Part shown: in pieces, positions 60,853-64,000 of the stretch | Layout of the letters: every line of letters starts with the position of its first letter | How positions within the stretch are numbered: position 1 is the first letter of the stretch | Assembly: GCA_015698045.1 (NCBI GenBank) | Contig: BLAL01000011.1 | Coordinates: 1,614,501 to 1,678,500, forward strand | DNA length: 64,000 bases | Reading direction: 5' to 3' | Source of the DNA: Rhizophagus clarus | Lineage: Eukaryota > Glomeromycota > Glomeromycetes > Glomerales > Glomeraceae | The notes under the pieces: model-generated | Told to the model about the DNA's origin: nothing | Databases searched by the model: none | Seen by the model: the letters and a program-made list of their open reading frames with translations, nothing else | Made by a program: the position numbers and the translations under genes

Positions 60853-61150
60853 TAATGACTTCATGATAATTTACGACAAGTTGTGAAAAGAGAAATCTTT
60901 GTCAAAAAAGATGATCCAGGTTTATGTGTTATTTACACAAAAAGATCAAAATACCTTACCGTATGCAAAAAGAAATTTCCTAACGAACGTACGGCTCACT
61001 TGTTCTACGTTTCTGTTGTCACCAATTATTAGCCACAATGTCAACATCTACCTTGCACACGTAAATCAAATTCGTTCATCGAACTGAATGGAATCGAGTT
61101 CATTTATTATAAATTTGATGTAAGAGAGGGATGTTATGTCTTCGTTGTTA
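60853..61150 (+). pseudogene. Decayed coding fragment, family unknown
   Basis: About 60 codons are open from 60853, then a stop near 61030, then about 50 more open codons in the same frame. Composition is protein-like (charged, with Tyr/Phe/Val strands) rather than low-complexity. No start, splice partner or family was recognised. Confidence 0.35.
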
Positions 61151-61704
61151 AAATATATTTTAAAGATATCTCAGTAATTACAATTTACTCAGTGAGTCCT
61201 TGAGCTCGCACCTGTTTATAAGTCGTCTGTTTTTGACTTGCTTGTTCTCTGATGACATGAATGTGGTTTTTAATTCGTTATGCGTTGTAAGGTTACTTTA
61301 TGCAGTGATGTTCTTTAGGGAAACTTTTCATTGACTTCTCAATGGAATTAAATTTTTCATTCCTTTCCAATTCCAATTCCTTCCAATATGCCAATATTTT
61401 CAATACATTATTATTACACATATTTTTCTTATCTGCATTGGATGTTTCCAATGATTTTTATTGAATTAGAAAGATTTAAAGTCCAATGTGCTCTCAATTT
61501 TACCAACTTTGTGTATCACATTTATTATTAATGTAACAAAATTATTATGTAGTTATACACTAAAAAAAGATCCAATTTTTAATAATAGTTCATAAAATTG
61601 TCTTAAGATGAATCAAATGATAGTAACTATATATATTTATAGCATTTGATTATATTATTTTGATGGAAAACAAATTCTATAATTTATCTGGGATGGAACG
61701 GGAC

Positions 61705-61758
61705 AGGTAGGACAGGATGTCCAGAATATCGAAAATTCTGTTGTACATTGTCCTACCC
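61705..61758. repeat. Imperfect inverted repeat
   Basis: GGTAGGACAGGATGTCCAGAAT pairs imperfectly with ATTCTGTTGTACATTGTCCTACC around a central ATCGAAA. It shares the word GGACAATGT (on the other strand) with the 7719-7735 palindrome. Confidence 0.45.
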
Positions 61759-62373
61759 TTAAATCATGATAAGCAAAATTTCAGAGTGTGGTACTTCTAA
61801 TCCTGAAATTGTTGAATTTTAGGCCGAATAAATAAAATATTTGTTTCTCATAAAATAAATAAGATTCAGCCATAGATTTAAAATTTTTGAAGTAAAAATG
61901 ATTGGCTGTAATAATTTTTTTTTTTTTCACTTGGTCACTTGGTAGAGTTACTCAATAATTCTTTACAAATGTAAAACCTAAAAAAAAAAAAAAAAAAAAA
62001 AAGAAAAGGAAAAACAAACATTTTTTCGCTTCCGGTCATAAAAAACGAATGATCATATTTTAGACGTTTATACATTGTTAGAGCAATTCACTATGTACTG
62101 TAAGCTTGTAAAATTTATCTCAAATCTCGAAATTCTGCAGCAATCTGCCGAACTGTATACGGAATCGATTAACGCAAAGGGCTTTTATATTTAGGGCTTA
62201 ATTATATAAATTTATTGTTTAAGCTATAATATACTGTATGTCACATGCCAATATAATATACCTGTTGTTTAATATTTCACTGGTTTCTTACCCACGCAAT
62301 TGCGCATCTATCAAATGTCTATTCTTAATAAAACCATTTATTGTGATGATAATTCCTATTTTACTTGCTGATC

Positions 62374-63606
<1,233 letters not shown>

Positions 63607-63902
63607 GATAACGTTTTATATGAGATCGATTAACGAACTATTTCGGCATTTACGTGTCCTCTAGTATCACCTGATTTAATGCACAACTGATCAGCTTTTT
63701 TTTTAGCATATGTTTTCAGATGAAAATTATCGCCCGTTTCTTTGGACAGTTTAAAAGCTGCGCCACACATTATGTTAGGAGGTCGCACAACAACATTAAG
63801 AACCAAACCAGTTTTGTAAAAAGTCACAGCGTTCCCGACGAACAATCTTGCTCTTAAACTTCATAACTTAACTTTAACTCTCTCTTTGGTATCACTAGAA
63901 GA

Positions 63903-64000
63903 ATGTCGAGCAAATACAGTGCACTTCCTGACATTGTAAGTTACTCTTGCATAATACGTTGTCGTTTAGTTATTGTACGAATTCTTCCAAAAAAATGTGG
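63903..64000 (+). CDS. First exon of a likely dynactin subunit 2 (dynamitin) gene, cut by the window end
   Basis: ATG at 63903 opens MSSKYSALPDI, followed at once by a consensus GTAAGT donor at 63936. The KY..LPDI start is typical of dynamitin/p50 proteins, which hold the dynein-dynactin complex together. Only eleven residues are visible, so the name is tentative. The rest lies beyond the window. Confidence 0.4.
   Translation, partial: MSSKYSALPDIVSYSCIIRCRLVIVRILPKKC

Larger units (their letters stand above)
58877..62373. other. 3.5 kb gene-poor region upstream of the bZIP gene
   Basis: No intact gene. It probably includes a long leader and promoter of the bZIP gene. Around 60850-61150 the plus strand has a protein-like open stretch (REIFVKKDDPGLCVIY, KKKFPNERTAHLF) ending in a stop, then GIEFIYYKFDVREGCYVF in the same frame; it looks like a decayed exon. 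At 61705-61758 a GGTAGGACA / TGTCCTACC inverted repeat forms a hairpin. Poly-A runs occur at 60738-60753 and 61981-62002. Confidence 0.5.

Noticed and set aside
63630-63863. Minus-strand open frame of about 75 codons (FKLSKETGDNFHLKTYAKKK) in the TRM8/dynamitin promoter
   Set aside because: Reads fairly protein-like, but has no upstream ATG or acceptor, no recognised family, and sits in a shared promoter. Left unannotated, though a transcript check would be fair.

Overview
The window looks like nuclear DNA of an arbuscular mycorrhizal fungus (Glomeromycotina, close to Rhizophagus). Base composition is very AT-rich, with long poly-A, poly-T and AT runs. Genes are split by many short GT-AG introns of about 60-120 bases with T-rich acceptors. 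There is an F-box/LRR-type gene of the kind expanded in these fungi, Asn/Gln-rich proteins, and an intronless bacterial-type RNase III like the one reported as horizontally acquired in Rhizophagus. Species is not claimed. All exon joins were worked out by hand from splice signals, reading frame and family similarity; the joined frame was checked for each spliced gene.

Layout. 1-12.6 kb is accessory: an F-box gene, one intact Asn/Gln-rich gene (5325-6155) and a decaying cluster of three relatives on the opposite strand (8886-11772), with palindromic elements between. 12.7-16.1 kb has a DUF218 membrane protein and a C2/proline-rich protein, followed by 3.4 kb with only decayed coding traces. 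19.5-25.9 kb holds a TatD hydrolase, a nuclear-looking unknown, PEX10 and pantothenate synthetase. 26.2-26.5 kb carries a SINE-like insertion with 15-base target-site duplications. 27.1-37.8 kb holds a GH5 enzyme, ERG4 sterol reductase, a NAA38-like LSM protein, an adrenodoxin-type ferredoxin, a universal stress protein and the RNase III. 39.2-55.4 kb is dense housekeeping: CDC73, TRM13, GID4, a degenerate MPN protein, a Stm1/SERBP1-like protein, RPN8 and dihydropteridine reductase. 57-64 kb has an Atf1-like bZIP factor, TRM8 and the first exon of a likely dynamitin gene cut off by the window end.

Most housekeeping genes lie in divergent pairs sharing 300-700 base promoters (unknown/PEX10, ERG4/NAA38, USP/RNase III, TRM13/GID4, Stm1-like/RPN8, TRM8/dynamitin) or in tight convergent pairs (PEX10/PAN6 stops are 48 bases apart). 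There are no operons. Recurring themes are protein turnover (F-box, GID4, RPN8, MPN protein), tRNA methylation (TRM13, TRM8) and RNA processing (RNase III), but nothing shows that these genes act as one system.
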